A stretch of 37,511 nt of DNA from Bacilli bacterium (GCA_016296945.1 JAEDHQ010000014.1:1-37511), one strand, 5' to 3'. Positions 25,514 through 34,567 are shown, counted from the first letter of the stretch. Program-made: numbers and translations. Notes: generated by a model from the sequence alone, not told the origin.

Positions 25514-26464
25514 ATGGCTGTAATTAGTAAAAATCAATTACTTGAAGCAGGAGTTCATTTCGGTCACAATACTCGCCGTTGGAACCCTAAAATGAAAGAG
25601 TATATTTTTGGCGAAAGAAATGGTATTTATATCATTGACTTAGACAAAACAGTAGACAAAATTGAAGAAGCTTACAAAGCATTATTCACAATCGTACAAA
25701 ACAATGGTTCAGTAATCTTTGTTGGTACTCGTAAACAAACTCAAGATGTTATTAAAGAAGAAGCATTAAGAGCTGAATCATTCTATGTTGACCAACGTTG
25801 GTTAGGTGGAACATTAACTAATAATAAGACTATTCGTAAGAGTATCGCTCGTTTATTCGAAATTGAAAAAATGGAAGAAGAAGGCACATTTGAAGTATTA
25901 CCTAAAAAAGAAGTTGGTTTAATTTTAAAAGAAAAAGAAAGATTAGTTAAATACTTTAGTGGTATTAGAAATATGACTAAATTACCAGATGCTATGGTAG
26001 TTGTAGATCCAAAGAGTGAACACAATGCAGTTGCAGAAGCACATCGTTTAGGTATTCCTGTATTTGCATTAGTTGATACTAACTGTGATCCAGATGATGC
26101 TGATTATGTAATCCCTGCTAATGATGACGCAATTCGCTCTGTAAAATTAATCGTTGCAACTATGGCAAATGCTGTTGTTGAAGCAAAAGGTGGAACTCCA
26201 ATCGTTGTAGAATTCACTGATGAACCAATGCCAGAAGAAAGACCAAATCGTCGTGGCCAAGCTCGCGGACGTGATGGACGTAATCAACATCGTGATAATA
26301 GACAAAGACAACCAAGAGCACCTAGAGCTGAAGGCGAAAAAGCTGCTCCAGTTAGAGAAAGAAAACCAAGAGCTCCTAAAGCTGAAGAAGCTGTAGAAGC
26401 AGTTGAAACTGTAGAAGCAAAAGCAGAAGTTGCTGCAGAAGTTAAAGCTGACGAAGCTAAATAA
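25514..26464 (+). CDS. rpsB: 30S ribosomal protein S2 with a long C-terminal extension
   Basis: S2 belongs to the small ribosomal subunit. Core motifs are GVHFGHNTRRWNPKM, FVGTRKQTQDVI, DQRWLGGTLTN and FALVDTNCDPDDADYVIPAN. The 316-residue chain exceeds the usual 230-260. After about residue 235 an Arg/Gly-rich stretch (PNRRGQARGRDGRNQHRDNR) gives way to an Ala/Glu/Val-rich tail (EEAVEAVETVEAKAEV). AAAAAAGGAG precedes the ATG at 25514; the in-frame reading further upstream is the RNA leader and is not coding. It is followed after 23 bases by tsf. Confidence 0.96.
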   Translation: MAVISKNQLLEAGVHFGHNTRRWNPKMKEYIFGERNGIYIIDLDKTVDKIEEAYKALFTIVQNNGSVIFVGTRKQTQDVIKEEALRAESFYVDQRWLGGTLTNNKTIRKSIARLFEIEKMEEEGTFEVLPKKEVGLILKEKERLVKYFSGIRNMTKLPDAMVVVDPKSEHNAVAEAHRLGIPVFALVDTNCDPDDADYVIPANDDAIRSVKLIVATMANAVVEAKGGTPIVVEFTDEPMPEERPNRRGQARGRDGRNQHRDNRQRQPRAPRAEGEKAAPVRERKPRAPKAEEAVEAVETVEAKAEVAAEVKADEAK

Positions 26465-26487
26465 TAAATTATATTAGGAGGAACAAA

Positions 26488-27369
26488 ATGATTAGTGCAC
26501 AAGCTGTTAAAGAGTTACGTGAAGTTACTGGCGCTGGAATGATGGATTGCAAGAAGGCTCTAGTTGAAACAAATGGTAATATGGATGAAGCTGTTAAATG
26601 GTTACGTGAAAAAGGAATCATGAAAGCTGCTAAGAAAGAAAGCCGTATCGCTGCTGAAGGTGTTTGTAAATTTATTATTGCTGGTAATGAAGCTGTATTA
26701 TTTGAAGTTAATAGTGAAACTGACTTCGTTGCAAAAAACGAAAAGTTCCAAGCTATCGTTGAAAAAATTGGCCAAGCTTTATTAGCTGCAAAACCTCAAA
26801 ACGATGAAGAAGCTTTAAATGCTCCTTGTGGAGAAGCAACAGTTAAAGATGAAATCGTTACTGCTACTGCTACAATTGGTGAAAAGATTTCTTTAAGAAG
26901 AGTTAATTATATCGTTAAAAATGACAACCAAGTATTTGGTGCATATGCTCATATGGGTGGAAAAATTGCCGTTGTTTCTGTATTAGATGGTGCTAACGCT
27001 GAAGTTGCAAAAGATGTTTGTATGCATGTTGCTGCTATGAATCCTAAATATTTAGATTCTTCTAAAGTAGATCAAGAATTCTTAGCAAGTGAAACTGAAG
27101 TCTTAAAACAAGAAACAATTAATGAAGGCAAACCTGCCGCAATCGTTGATAAAATCGTTGCTGGTAAAGTACAAAAGATGCTTAAACAAATCTGTTTAGT
27201 AGATCAAATGTTCGTTAAAAACCCAGACATTACTGTTAGCCAATATGTTCAAAATGCTGGCGGAAAAATCGTTAGTTACATTCGTCTTGAAGTTGGTGAA
27301 GGTATTGAAAAGAGAAACGATGACTTCGCTGCAGAAGTAGCTGCTGCTGTTGCTGCTGCTGGTAAATAA
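26488..27369 (+). CDS. tsf: Elongation factor Ts
   Basis: It exchanges nucleotide on EF-Tu during translation. The 293-residue length is normal. The N-terminal UBA-like domain has VKELREVTGAGMMDCKKAL, and the core has FEVNSETDFVAKNEKF, the family signature that contacts EF-Tu. HMGGKIAVVSV is a conserved strand of the dimer-like domain. AGGAGG precedes the ATG. Cotranscribed with rpsB and closed by a terminator. Confidence 0.97.
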   Translation: MISAQAVKELREVTGAGMMDCKKALVETNGNMDEAVKWLREKGIMKAAKKESRIAAEGVCKFIIAGNEAVLFEVNSETDFVAKNEKFQAIVEKIGQALLAAKPQNDEEALNAPCGEATVKDEIVTATATIGEKISLRRVNYIVKNDNQVFGAYAHMGGKIAVVSVLDGANAEVAKDVCMHVAAMNPKYLDSSKVDQEFLASETEVLKQETINEGKPAAIVDKIVAGKVQKMLKQICLVDQMFVKNPDITVSQYVQNAGGKIVSYIRLEVGEGIEKRNDDFAAEVAAAVAAAGK

Positions 27370-27384
27370 AAAAATCTGTGTATT

Positions 27385-27417
27385 TAGGTAATAGTTTTTG
27401 CTATTACCTATTTTTTC
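27385..27417 (+). terminator. Rho-independent terminator after tsf
   Basis: AGGTAATAG and CTATTACCT form a 9-bp stem followed by A-TTTTTT. Confidence 0.9.
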
Positions 27418-27439
27418 TATTTATTTTTGAAATAAAATA

Positions 27440-27448
27440 TGCTATAAT
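27440..27448 (+). promoter_or_regulatory. Extended -10 promoter of pyrH-frr
   Basis: TGC-TATAAT lies about 29 bases before the pyrH start. No good -35 is seen, so the extended -10 probably drives recognition. Confidence 0.65.
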
Positions 27449-27476
27449 ATACAAAACGGAGGATTTCATTAAATTT

Positions 27477-28190
27477 ATGAAAAAAAGAATCATCTTAAAA
27501 TTAAGCGGAGAAGCACTAGCAGGAGAAAATGGAGTTGGAATTAATCAAGCTAAAGTATTAGAAATTGCAAAAGAGATTAAAGGATTATATGATTTGGGTG
27601 GCATCCAATTAGGTATCGTTTGTGGCGCCGGAAACATTTGGCGTGGTCGTGATGCTTTACAATATGGTATGGATCATTCAAGTGCTGATTATGTAGGAAT
27701 GTTAGCTACAATCCTTAATGCCCTTGCTTTACAAAATGCATTAGAAACTTTAGGGCTTGATACAAGAGTAATGACTTCTCTTTCAATCCCATCAGTTGCA
27801 GAACCATATATTCATCGTAAAGCCCTAACAAATTTAGAGAAAGATCGTATAATTATTTTTGGTGGTGGAACAGGAAATCCATTTTTCACGACTGATACTA
27901 CTGCTGCATTAAGAAGTGCAGAATTAAAATCTTCATTAATTTTAATGGCAAAAAATGGTGTTGATGGAGTTTATGATAAAGATCCAAGGAAACATAAAGA
28001 CGCAAAGAAATTTACGAAATTAACACATAAAGAAGTTATGGATAAAAATTTACAAGTAATGGATATGACTGCTGCAGCATTATGCGCAGAGAATAATATA
28101 GATATTTTTGTATTTGATATGAATAAACCAGGTAATATTTCTAGAGCTGGAAAAGATTTTTCATTCGGTACACTAATTTCAAATAATTAA
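27477..28190 (+). CDS. pyrH: UMP kinase
   Basis: It phosphorylates UMP to UDP in pyrimidine synthesis. The 237-residue chain is of the bacterial hexameric amino-acid-kinase type: ILKLSGEALAGENGVGI at the start, GAGNIWRGRD, the glycine-rich RIIIFGGGTGNPFFTTDTTA and AKNGVDGVYDKDP. GGAGG precedes the ATG at 27477; the in-frame ATG at 27378 is in the terminator region and is rejected. It is followed by frr after 16 bases, the usual rpsB-tsf-pyrH-frr order. Confidence 0.97.
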   Translation: MKKRIILKLSGEALAGENGVGINQAKVLEIAKEIKGLYDLGGIQLGIVCGAGNIWRGRDALQYGMDHSSADYVGMLATILNALALQNALETLGLDTRVMTSLSIPSVAEPYIHRKALTNLEKDRIIIFGGGTGNPFFTTDTTAALRSAELKSSLILMAKNGVDGVYDKDPRKHKDAKKFTKLTHKEVMDKNLQVMDMTAAALCAENNIDIFVFDMNKPGNISRAGKDFSFGTLISNN

Positions 28191-28206
28191 AAAAAGGAGA
28201 GATTTT

Positions 28207-28764
28207 ATGCCTGATACAATTTTATTATTAGCAGAAGAAAAAATGGAAATGACTTTAGAGTCATTAAAAAGAGAATTGGGATTAATCAGAACAGGACGTG
28301 CAAATCCTGCAGTTTTAAAAGGTGTAAGAGTTAATTATTATGGTGTTCCTACACCAATTGATCAAATGGCATCAGTAAGTGTTCCAGAAGCACAATTAAT
28401 TCAAATTAAACCATATGATAAAACACAACTAAAAGAAATAGAAAAAGCAATTCAATTAGCAGATCTTAATTTAGTTCCTCAAAATGATGGAACAGTAATT
28501 CGTATTGTATTTCCACCATTGACAGAACAAAGAAGAAAAGATCTTGTAAAAGAAGTCAAAGGATTAGTTGAAAACTCTAAAGTTGCATGTCGTAATATTC
28601 GTCGTGATGCAAATGAACAATTAAAAAAATTAGAAAAAGAAAAATTAGTTTCTGAAGATGAATTAAAAGGCTATAATGAAGATGTTCAAAAATTAACAGA
28701 TAAATTCATTGCAAAAGTTGAAGAGATTGGTAAAGAAAAAGAAAAACAAATTATGGAGATTTAG
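28207..28764 (+). CDS. frr: Ribosome recycling factor
   Basis: It splits post-termination ribosomes together with EF-G. The 185-residue chain has a two-domain coiled-coil/beta fold. Motifs are LKRELGLIRTGRANPAVL, VNYYGVPTPIDQMASVSVPE, LNLVPQNDGTVIRIVFPPLT and EQRRKDLVKEVK. The C-terminal helices are Lys/Glu-rich. AAAAAAGGAG precedes the ATG. Last gene of the pyrH operon. Confidence 0.97.
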   Translation: MPDTILLLAEEKMEMTLESLKRELGLIRTGRANPAVLKGVRVNYYGVPTPIDQMASVSVPEAQLIQIKPYDKTQLKEIEKAIQLADLNLVPQNDGTVIRIVFPPLTEQRRKDLVKEVKGLVENSKVACRNIRRDANEQLKKLEKEKLVSEDELKGYNEDVQKLTDKFIAKVEEIGKEKEKQIMEI

Positions 28765-28768
28765 TTAT

Positions 28769-28806
28769 AAGATGTAGCAAAAAGCTACATCTTATTTGCT
28801 TTTTTA
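28769..28806 (+). terminator. Terminator after frr
   Basis: AAGATGTAGC and GCTACATCTT form a perfect 10-bp stem. The T run comes a few bases later (ATTTGCTTTTTT), which may weaken it. Confidence 0.75.
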
Positions 28807-28815
28807 AAGATTTAG

Positions 28816-28824
28816 TGGTATAAT
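28816..28824 (+). promoter_or_regulatory. Extended -10 promoter of the sigma-region-4-like gene
   Basis: TGG-TATAAT lies about 20 bases before the ATG at 28845, so transcription begins close to the start. No clear -35. Confidence 0.6.
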
Positions 28825-28844
28825 TATGATATAGGTGTAAGAAC

Positions 28845-31136
28845 ATGAGCAATAAAGAAAAAACAATCTCAATCTTTGAATTTATTGAAGATTCAATGGA
28901 ATATGCCCAAAAAAATATCGATAGTGGAACTATCGACTTTTATGATCATACATTTGATAATGTTTTGATCCCGAAAGTATTTTATCTAACAAATTTTAAA
29001 TACTTAAAGGAATTAAGTTATTACAACATTGAGAATTTGAAGAAGAATTTACGAAAGAATACATATGATAAATTCTTATCCTATATTGAAACAGTGTCAA
29101 AAGGATTCATTTTTTTTGAAGAAAAATTAGAGGAAAAAATAAGAAAAATAGAGCATCTAGATATATTGATTAAAAGATGTAATGGCGAGAAGCTAAACGA
29201 GATAGGAGCCAAATTAAATGTTACAAGAGAAAGAGTCCGTCAAATTGAAAAAAATGCAGTTGATGATATCTTAATCTATATTAATACATATTTAGAAGCT
29301 TTATATAACAAAGGACAATTTAATAACAACATCTTTTTTAATTTTAAAGAAATCTTTTATTTTATTGCTGATAATGATATTGTGAATGTAATAATATATG
29401 CGATTAATTATTACAAAGAAAATATTTTTGCAATATATAATGAAGAATATTCTTGTTTTGTTCATAAAGAAAAGAAAGATTTATTAAAGAAAATAAGTAA
29501 AAAGATTAAGTTAGAAAAGTACTTTAATTATTATGATAGTTTTAGTAAACTTAATAATACATTAATATTTGAACTAAATATTTTGGATTTTTCTTTAGAT
29601 ATTTACCTAAATTATTTGCGAAATAATAGTTATTTGTTTAAAGGAAATCTAGCATATATTTATGGAGAATGTTCAATTAGTGAAATCATTTCGATGGTTA
29701 TTAGAGATTACTATCCTAATGGGATTACTTTAGATGACAAAGGAATAAAAGAGTTTGCTATTTTTATTGAGAAGTTACTTAATTACCCATTTAAAGTTTC
29801 ATCAGCTATAGCTAAAATAGACGAGAATAATGATGATTTAATTTTATGGGGAAAGTTAAAAAGAAATCATATTAATAATATAGGGCTTAATAAAGATCAA
29901 TTAGGTTTATTACTAGAGGAATTTAAAAAAATAGTAGCTAATGTTGATTACTTATTGTTTGATGATGCTTATAAACAATTAGAACCAATTTTAAAAGGTA
30001 CATTGATTACTGATAAATATAAATTATATGGAGTAATAAAGTACTATTTAAATGAAGATTTCTATTTTAAGAAAATGGCTGTTCGAAAATTAGAGCTAAA
30101 GGATCAAACATTAAGCGATTTAGTTTATAATTATATAGATAATCATGATCTATGTACGAAAGAGGATATTATTTCTGAATTATTTATTCCCAAAAATACT
30201 CTATTTAGTATTATTCGAGAAAGACTGGATATTATCGCTATAGATGAAAAATACACTTTAATTGATAAACTTAATTTAAAAGATAATATTAAAAGTAGTT
30301 TAGAAAAAATTATTGTGAATGTGAAAGAATATATTCATCGTGATATATTGTTCAATAATAATATCGAATTGATGAAAGAAAATAATATTGTAGATTCCAC
30401 AATGCTTTTCCACATTTTAAGATATTTCTTTGATAACGAATATATTTTTAATGTTCCATACATTCAAAATATAGAATATGATAAGCCAGTGTCTATGCGA
30501 AACATCCTTTTAGATATAATAAATAAACACAATGATGTTGTATCAATTTCTAAGATTACTGAAGAAGCTCAAGAAATAACTGCTAACAAAGAATTCTCAT
30601 TAGTTTATAATTTAAGAATATCGGAAATCAATATATTTAGAATAAATCATGATCAATTAACGTTAAAAGAAAATGTATATTTTGATGATATTGTTAAGTA
30701 TATGGTTAATAATCGATTAACTGATTTATTTAGAAACGAATCTATTGCTTTTATGAAAGATTTAAAGGATTTATCTAAAGGGTTATATTTTTATGTGAAA
30801 ACTAAAAAGGGCGATAAGCGTTATCCAATGGATTTGTATTCTTTATCATCTTATGTGGAATATTATTTAGATAAATATAAGGTATTTAATTCTGTTGCCT
30901 TAAATAATTACAATGATGCAAGTTACGTGATTTGCAATAATTGTAAATGCAATAGTTATATTGATGTGATGTATAATGTCTTATTAAAACATAGTAAAGA
31001 TAAAAGATTAAATCGTCTTGATGCTATTAAAATATTGAAGAACAAATCATTATTAGCAAGTATTCCTGCAGTACTAGTTAATGAAGGATATTTGAAAGTG
31101 GTTGATGATGAATTAATATTTTTAAAAAATATTTAA
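28845..31136 (+). CDS. Large DNA-binding protein with a sigma-70 region 4-like motif, function unknown
   Basis: A 763-residue soluble protein. The N-terminal part has an alpha-CTD-like helical segment (about 41-86, FYLTNFKYLKELSYYNIEN). Residues 117-138 form a clear sigma-70 region 4 helix-turn-helix (LNEIGAKLNVTRERVRQIEK), normally used to read -35 elements. Winged-helix-like segments follow at about 276-345 and 421-475 (LVYNYIDNHDLCTKEDIISE), probably another near 565-620 and 710-763. No region 2, nuclease, ATPase or membrane segment is seen. I infer a transcription regulator or an accessory protein to RNA polymerase. GGTG is a weak ribosome-binding site. It is monocistronic between promoter and terminator. 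The family is not recognised beyond the sigma-4 motif. Confidence 0.7.
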   Translation: MSNKEKTISIFEFIEDSMEYAQKNIDSGTIDFYDHTFDNVLIPKVFYLTNFKYLKELSYYNIENLKKNLRKNTYDKFLSYIETVSKGFIFFEEKLEEKIRKIEHLDILIKRCNGEKLNEIGAKLNVTRERVRQIEKNAVDDILIYINTYLEALYNKGQFNNNIFFNFKEIFYFIADNDIVNVIIYAINYYKENIFAIYNEEYSCFVHKEKKDLLKKISKKIKLEKYFNYYDSFSKLNNTLIFELNILDFSLDIYLNYLRNNSYLFKGNLAYIYGECSISEIISMVIRDYYPNGITLDDKGIKEFAIFIEKLLNYPFKVSSAIAKIDENNDDLILWGKLKRNHINNIGLNKDQLGLLLEEFKKIVANVDYLLFDDAYKQLEPILKGTLITDKYKLYGVIKYYLNEDFYFKKMAVRKLELKDQTLSDLVYNYIDNHDLCTKEDIISELFIPKNTLFSIIRERLDIIAIDEKYTLIDKLNLKDNIKSSLEKIIVNVKEYIHRDILFNNNIELMKENNIVDSTMLFHILRYFFDNEYIFNVPYIQNIEYDKPVSMRNILLDIINKHNDVVSISKITEEAQEITANKEFSLVYNLRISEINIFRINHDQLTLKENVYFDDIVKYMVNNRLTDLFRNESIAFMKDLKDLSKGLYFYVKTKKGDKRYPMDLYSLSSYVEYYLDKYKVFNSVALNNYNDASYVICNNCKCNSYIDVMYNVLLKHSKDKRLNRLDAIKILKNKSLLASIPAVLVNEGYLKVVDDELIFLKNI

Positions 31137-31158
31137 AAGGCTTGATTAAGCCTTTTTT
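31135..31158 (+). terminator. Rho-independent terminator after the sigma-4-like gene
   Basis: AAAAGGCTT and AAGCCTTTT form a 9-bp stem with a GATT loop and T tail, overlapping the stop codon. Confidence 0.85.
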
Positions 31159-31251
31159 CTAAATAATTAGAAAAAAAAGTTTTGTTTATTGATTAATATA
31201 ATATATTTTTTTAATTTTATAAAAAGAGGTAGAATTAATAAAAATGGTGAT

Positions 31252-31280
31252 TTGTAATTTTATTATTTTTGTTGTATAAT
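31252..31280 (+). promoter_or_regulatory. Promoter of the alpha-CTD-like gene
   Basis: TTGTAA and TATAAT are 17 bases apart. AAAGGA follows at about 31288-31293. Confidence 0.65.
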
Positions 31281-31303
31281 GGCAAAAAAAGGAATCAAGT
31301 TAT

Positions 31304-32158
31304 ATGAAAGATAATGATAATTTTAAAAAACCTTTCGTTTATCTAAAAAGTTTTGATAAAAATCATGACTTTTTACAAACAAAAAAAATATATTATAAAT
31401 ACCAAATTAATAGACCTATTGATAATATTAAAAAAGAGGATTATAAAATAATCAATGATATCTATCAAAAATATCTTGATGACAGAATAATAATAGATAG
31501 TGATTTAAAAAAGATTGTCCGTAGATATTTTGGTAAATCATCATCAACAGGAAAGTTAATAGTTTGTAATTACTCAAAAGTTAGTGAATTTATTAATTGC
31601 AATGGATTAGTAAGAAAACTTATAATATATGATAAATTAGATTTTTATTTACCCTTATCTTTATCAATAGAAACAAGAAGACTTTTGAATGAAAAGGGAA
31701 TTTATAGATTATCAGACTTATATTTACAAGAAATAGAAGTGAATCAATTTGATTATGCAAATATTTCTCGATATATGTATGATGTAGATAAATACTATTT
31801 GAATGATGAAATATTTTATTCAATACTTGATATAGGTGAATTAGAGTTGTTTCAAAAATATCTAGATTATAATAGTTATTTACTTCTAAGCCAAAGCCTG
31901 TGTGTTTCACCAACTGAAGCTCGAGCTAGAATATATACAATAATAAAAAAGTGTTTAAAGTATTTTGATTCAGTTGATGGAGTTAGATTTTTTGATTTAT
32001 TATTTTCAAAGAACTATTTAGAAATCAGCATTAATGAAATTGAAATGTTATTTCCAAAATGTCATCGTATTTTCCTATATTTTGTAAGAAAGGGATATTT
32101 CAACGCAATAGAATTGATAAATTCTCTAGATATTATTAAAATAAAATGGTATAATTAA
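31304..32158 (+). CDS. Protein with an RNA-polymerase alpha-CTD-like segment, function unknown
   Basis: A 284-residue soluble protein with no recognised family. Residues 116-160 (LPLSLSIETRRLLNEKGIYR) resemble the helix-hairpin-helix of the RNA polymerase alpha C-terminal domain, which binds UP-elements. Residues 182-221 (YLLLSQSLCVSPTEARARIY) look like a helix-turn-helix with region-4 character. The first 115 and last 60 residues carry no motif I know. Ribosome-binding site AAAGGA is ten bases before the ATG. Its neighbour upstream has the same two motif types in a larger protein, so the two may be related or work together. The last codons contain an extended -10 box for the next gene. Confidence 0.65.
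   Translation: MKDNDNFKKPFVYLKSFDKNHDFLQTKKIYYKYQINRPIDNIKKEDYKIINDIYQKYLDDRIIIDSDLKKIVRRYFGKSSSTGKLIVCNYSKVSEFINCNGLVRKLIIYDKLDFYLPLSLSIETRRLLNEKGIYRLSDLYLQEIEVNQFDYANISRYMYDVDKYYLNDEIFYSILDIGELELFQKYLDYNSYLLLSQSLCVSPTEARARIYTIIKKCLKYFDSVDGVRFFDLLFSKNYLEISINEIEMLFPKCHRIFLYFVRKGYFNAIELINSLDIIKIKWYN
32147..32155 (+). promoter_or_regulatory. Extended -10 promoter inside the end of the preceding gene
   Basis: TGG-TATAAT is encoded within the last codons (Trp-Tyr-Asn) of the alpha-CTD-like gene. It would start a transcript near 32162, just before the HAD gene. Confidence 0.5.
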
Positions 32159-32172
32159 TATATAGGTGAATT

Positions 32173-32985
32173 ATGATTAGATTAATTGGTTTTGATTTAG
32201 ATGATACATTATTGAATAGTCAAAAAGAAATAGGAGATAAAGAAGCCATTAAGGAAGCAATCAAGCGCGGAGTTAAAGTGGTTTTTTGTTCTGGAAGACC
32301 ATTAGTAAAACAAACAATAGATTATTATAAAGAAATAGACTTTGTAAATGATGCTTATTATGTAGCTTATAATGGAGTAGTTGTTTATAAGGTTTCAGAT
32401 GGAAGTATTGTTTCCATGCATAATTTAAATGGCTTTGAATTAGCACACATTTATGAAGTAGTATCAAAAGAAGCAGAGAAAATAGATGGTGATTTTGCAT
32501 TATATACACATTATAATAATTCAGTTTATACAGATCGTTTAAACTTTTTTGTTAATCTGGAAAATAAATATAACCATATTGAAGTTATTCAAAAAGAATA
32601 TTGGAAAGATGAAAAGTTTGTTGCTCATAAATTCATGGTGGGAGCAGATCTAAAAGATATAAAGAAGTTATTTGCAGCAATTAAAGACAAGTTTGATGAT
32701 TATACTTGCTTGATTTCTATGCCATGCTTTATTGAAATATTTAAAAAAGAAGCAGATAAATATCGGGGACTAGTAGAGGTAAGCGAGTTATATGGAATTA
32801 ATGATGATGAAATAATGGCTTTTGGAGATTCAATGAATGATTATCCAATGATTAAAAATGTATACATTGGTGTTGCTATGGGAAATAGTATTGATGAGAT
32901 TAAAAAAGTAAGTAAGTATATTACAGATGATAATGATCATTATGGGATTACAAAAGCTTTAAAAAAATATAAAATAATTGATTAG
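32173..32985 (+). CDS. Cof-type HAD-superfamily phosphatase
   Basis: A 270-residue cytosolic sugar-phosphate or nucleotide phosphatase of HAD type IIB (Cof family). Motif I is GFDLDDTLLNS with the two catalytic aspartates, motif II is FCSGRP, a Lys lies in the cap-to-core return, and motif IV is FGDSMNDYPMI. The C2 cap lies between about 85 and 190. The substrate cannot be told from sequence. AGGTG precedes the ATG. It is followed by the SDR gene eleven bases on and probably shares its message. Confidence 0.9.
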   Translation: MIRLIGFDLDDTLLNSQKEIGDKEAIKEAIKRGVKVVFCSGRPLVKQTIDYYKEIDFVNDAYYVAYNGVVVYKVSDGSIVSMHNLNGFELAHIYEVVSKEAEKIDGDFALYTHYNNSVYTDRLNFFVNLENKYNHIEVIQKEYWKDEKFVAHKFMVGADLKDIKKLFAAIKDKFDDYTCLISMPCFIEIFKKEADKYRGLVEVSELYGINDDEIMAFGDSMNDYPMIKNVYIGVAMGNSIDEIKKVSKYITDDNDHYGITKALKKYKIID

Positions 32986-32995
32986 GAGTGTTTTT

Positions 32996-33778
32996 ATGAA
33001 TGTTGCAATTATTACTGGTGCTTCATCTGGTATGGGGAGAGATTTTGTTTTAGAGTTAGATTCACGTTTTGAATTCGATGAAATGTGGTTAATTGCTCGT
33101 CGTCTTGATAAATTAGAAGCTTTAGAAAAAGAGTTAAAAAACAAAGCGAGAATTATCTCATTAGATTTAGAGAAAAAAGAAGATTTGGAAAAATATACAG
33201 AATTATTGAATGATGTTAAACCGAATGTAAAATTTTTGGTTAATTCAGCTGGTTTTGGTCGTTTTGGAAATTATCAAGAAGTTGATTGTGCTGTTAGTTT
33301 AAAAATGATTGATTTAAATTGTAAAACTTTAGTATATATGACGATGAACACATTACCATATATGAATAGTGGGGCAAAGATTATAAATTTAGGTTCAGCA
33401 TCATCATTTTTTCCATTAATTAATTTAAATGTTTATGCTTCTACAAAAGCATTTGTTGTACATTATTCAAATGCCTTACATGATGAATTAAAGAATCGTA
33501 AGATCAGTGTTACAGTTGTTTGCCCTGGTTGGGTAAAAACAGAATTCTTTGATGTAGCGAAGAATACAAGTGATGTCCATGGGCCTAAACAATATAAACC
33601 AATGTTAGAATCAAAGAAAGTTGTTAAGAAAGCAGTAAATGCAGCAATGAAAGGAAAGAAATTCTGCGTATATAATTGGTATACAAAATTCCATCGTTTT
33701 GGCGCAAGATTTTTCCCTAGATGGTTTATGTTAAGTACATGGAAAGGTATGCAAAAAAAAGAAGTTACAAAGAATTAA
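32996..33778 (+). CDS. Short-chain dehydrogenase/reductase
   Basis: A 260-residue classical SDR that oxidises or reduces an unknown small molecule with NAD(P). The nucleotide-binding motif is TGASSGMGRDF, the NAG strand is NSAGFG, and the catalytic Ser-Tyr-Lys is at GSASS and YASTKAF. PGWVKTEFF is the typical loop after the active site. TAGGAGTG precedes the ATG at 32996. Similar SDRs are often annotated as ketoreductases, but the substrate is open. Confidence 0.92.
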   Translation: MNVAIITGASSGMGRDFVLELDSRFEFDEMWLIARRLDKLEALEKELKNKARIISLDLEKKEDLEKYTELLNDVKPNVKFLVNSAGFGRFGNYQEVDCAVSLKMIDLNCKTLVYMTMNTLPYMNSGAKIINLGSASSFFPLINLNVYASTKAFVVHYSNALHDELKNRKISVTVVCPGWVKTEFFDVAKNTSDVHGPKQYKPMLESKKVVKKAVNAAMKGKKFCVYNWYTKFHRFGARFFPRWFMLSTWKGMQKKEVTKN

Positions 33779-33800
33779 GATTTAGATAGGAGTGGCATTA

Positions 33801-34538
33801 ATGAATATTTCACATTTTATTACATATACTGATCCAATTGTTTCCACAACTGGAAGCTGGCTAGCAGAACTAAATGTAATAAGCATTATGATACGCTTAG
33901 TTTTAGCAGCATTATTTGGAGGGATAATTGGGATTGAAAGAACAACAAAAAAGCATGCGGCTGGCTTAAGAACATATATTTTAGTATCTATCGGTTCATG
34001 TATGGTAATGCTAACTAATATTTTTATTGTAGAATCATTTGGTACAGGTGACATAGGAAGAATGGGAGCTCAAGTAATTAGTGGTATTGGTTTTTTAGGA
34101 GCAGGAACAATTATTATTACTTCTAGAAGTAGAATCAAAGGATTAACTACTGCTGCGGCTTTATGGGCTTGTGCAGCAATGGGACTTGCTTTAGGAGTTG
34201 GTTTTTACGCATTAGCAATTATAGGATTTTTGATTATTTTTATTGCTTTGACTATCCTTCCAATTCTTGAAAATTATTTTACAAAACATACTAGTAATTA
34301 TGAAATACATATTGAATTTGAAAAAAGTGAAAACTTAAGAGAATTTATATCTTATGTTCGTGAAAGAAATCTTAAGATTAAGGCACTAGAAAAAAATATG
34401 GCTTATGAAAGTTCTGGATTAAGTGTGTATACGATTTACTTATCTCATGAAAGAGAATTCAAAATTCAAAGTCATACTGATGTAATTGAAGAAATCCGTA
34501 AATTGCCATATGTTCATTATGTTGAGGAAATATATTAA
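33801..34538 (+). CDS. MgtC/SapB-family membrane protein
   Basis: A 245-residue protein with about four or five membrane helices in the first 160 residues and a soluble ACT-like C-terminal domain. Family motifs are ALFGGIIGIERTTKKHAAGLR, GRMGAQVISGIGFLGAGTI and TTAAALWACAAMGLALG. MgtC proteins help survival at low magnesium and inhibit F-type ATP synthase in some pathogens; the role here is not proven. AGGAGTG precedes the ATG at 33801; an in-frame GTG at 33792 lies in that site and is rejected. It follows the SDR gene closely. Confidence 0.9.
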   Translation: MNISHFITYTDPIVSTTGSWLAELNVISIMIRLVLAALFGGIIGIERTTKKHAAGLRTYILVSIGSCMVMLTNIFIVESFGTGDIGRMGAQVISGIGFLGAGTIIITSRSRIKGLTTAAALWACAAMGLALGVGFYALAIIGFLIIFIALTILPILENYFTKHTSNYEIHIEFEKSENLREFISYVRERNLKIKALEKNMAYESSGLSVYTIYLSHEREFKIQSHTDVIEEIRKLPYVHYVEEIY

Positions 34539-34567
34539 TAGTTTATATTTATATATAAAATTATAAA

